Shown here one piece after another: positions 14,467 through 14,521 of a DNA stretch of 14,521 bases. This DNA comes from CAZHVS01 sp964536015 (GTDB lineage: Bacteria; Bacteroidota; Ignavibacteria; Ignavibacteriales; Ignavibacteriaceae). Below the pieces are notes generated by a model. It was not told the origin of the DNA. It did not search any database and was given only the letters and a program-made list of their open reading frames with translations. Where the stretch lies: the NCBI GenBank assembly GCA_964536015.1, contig CAZHVS010000034.1:1-14521 (forward strand), given 5' to 3'. Each line of letters begins with the position of its first letter. Position 1 is the stretch's first letter. Both the position numbers and the translations under genes were made by a program.

Positions 14467-14521
14467 CAAAAATTACAATACGCCCCGACAACTGTAAACC
14501 CCTATTGTCAAAAATTACAAT
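14467..14521. repeat. 13-bp direct repeat, possible start of a 42-bp tandem array
   Basis: CAAAAATTACAAT occurs at 14467-14479 and again at 14509-14521, a period of 42 bases, with the second copy ending exactly at the window edge. The unit also contains a GACAA (14487-14491) and TTGTC (14505-14509) inverted pair. Whether it is tandem beyond the edge cannot be seen. Confidence 0.5.

Noticed and set aside
14306..14491. 61-aa open frame on the minus strand
   Set aside because: It spans the terminator and inverted repeats, and has no family resemblance or ribosome-binding site.
14467..14521. CRISPR array at the right edge
   Set aside because: The shared segment is only 13 bp with a 42-base period, too short for a CRISPR repeat-spacer unit, and there are no cas genes nearby.

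Overview
The window is AT-rich, compactly organised chromosomal DNA. It carries protein families, long TPR/TonB-type envelope loci and putative promoters (TAnnTTTG-like -7 boxes, few strong Shine-Dalgarno sites) that fit the Bacteroidota/Chlorobi/Ignavibacteria group, most likely an Ignavibacteria-like organism. That assignment is an inference from gene content; there is no rRNA here to confirm it. No transposase, integrase, phage gene or CRISPR array is visible.

Layout. (1) Positions 1-356 hold no gene, only short repeats and hairpins. (2) Positions 357-2473 (+) hold a tightly packed four-gene cluster: an exported NHL-repeat beta-propeller, a DUF2085-type membrane protein and two small membrane proteins of unknown function. 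(3) Positions 2445-10580 (-) hold a six-gene envelope locus, transcribed in the order TPR protein (988 aa), plug-less outer-membrane beta-barrel, HU-like/TM/SPOR protein, ExbB/TolQ, ExbD/TolR, TonB. It converges on, and overlaps, the end of the first cluster. (4) A tRNA-Leu(GAG) lies at 10798-10880 (-). (5) Positions 10969-12633 (-) hold an ECF sigma factor, a membrane anti-sigma factor and a Spy/CpxP-like periplasmic protein. (6) Positions 12778-14299 (+) hold a divergent pair: a second Spy/LTxxQ protein with a Cys/Gly-rich repeated tail and a lipoprotein of unknown function. This pair ends at a strong rho-independent terminator. (7) Positions 14372-14521 hold non-coding repeats that run off the window.

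How the genes may work together. The six-gene locus has the parts of an energised trans-envelope machine: a proton-motive-force motor (ExbB/ExbD), a TonB arm, an outer-membrane barrel with a TonB-box-like N-terminus, a large periplasmic TPR scaffold, and a single-pass protein with a cytoplasmic HU-like domain and a periplasmic SPOR domain. SPOR domains bind septal, denuded peptidoglycan, so the set may link cell division or the nucleoid to the outer membrane, much as Tol-Pal does. The second unit looks like an envelope-stress circuit. The sigma factor's likely promoter motif, TAAACC-N17/18-GTCnAA, occurs twice in divergent orientation between the sigma gene and the Spy/lipoprotein pair.
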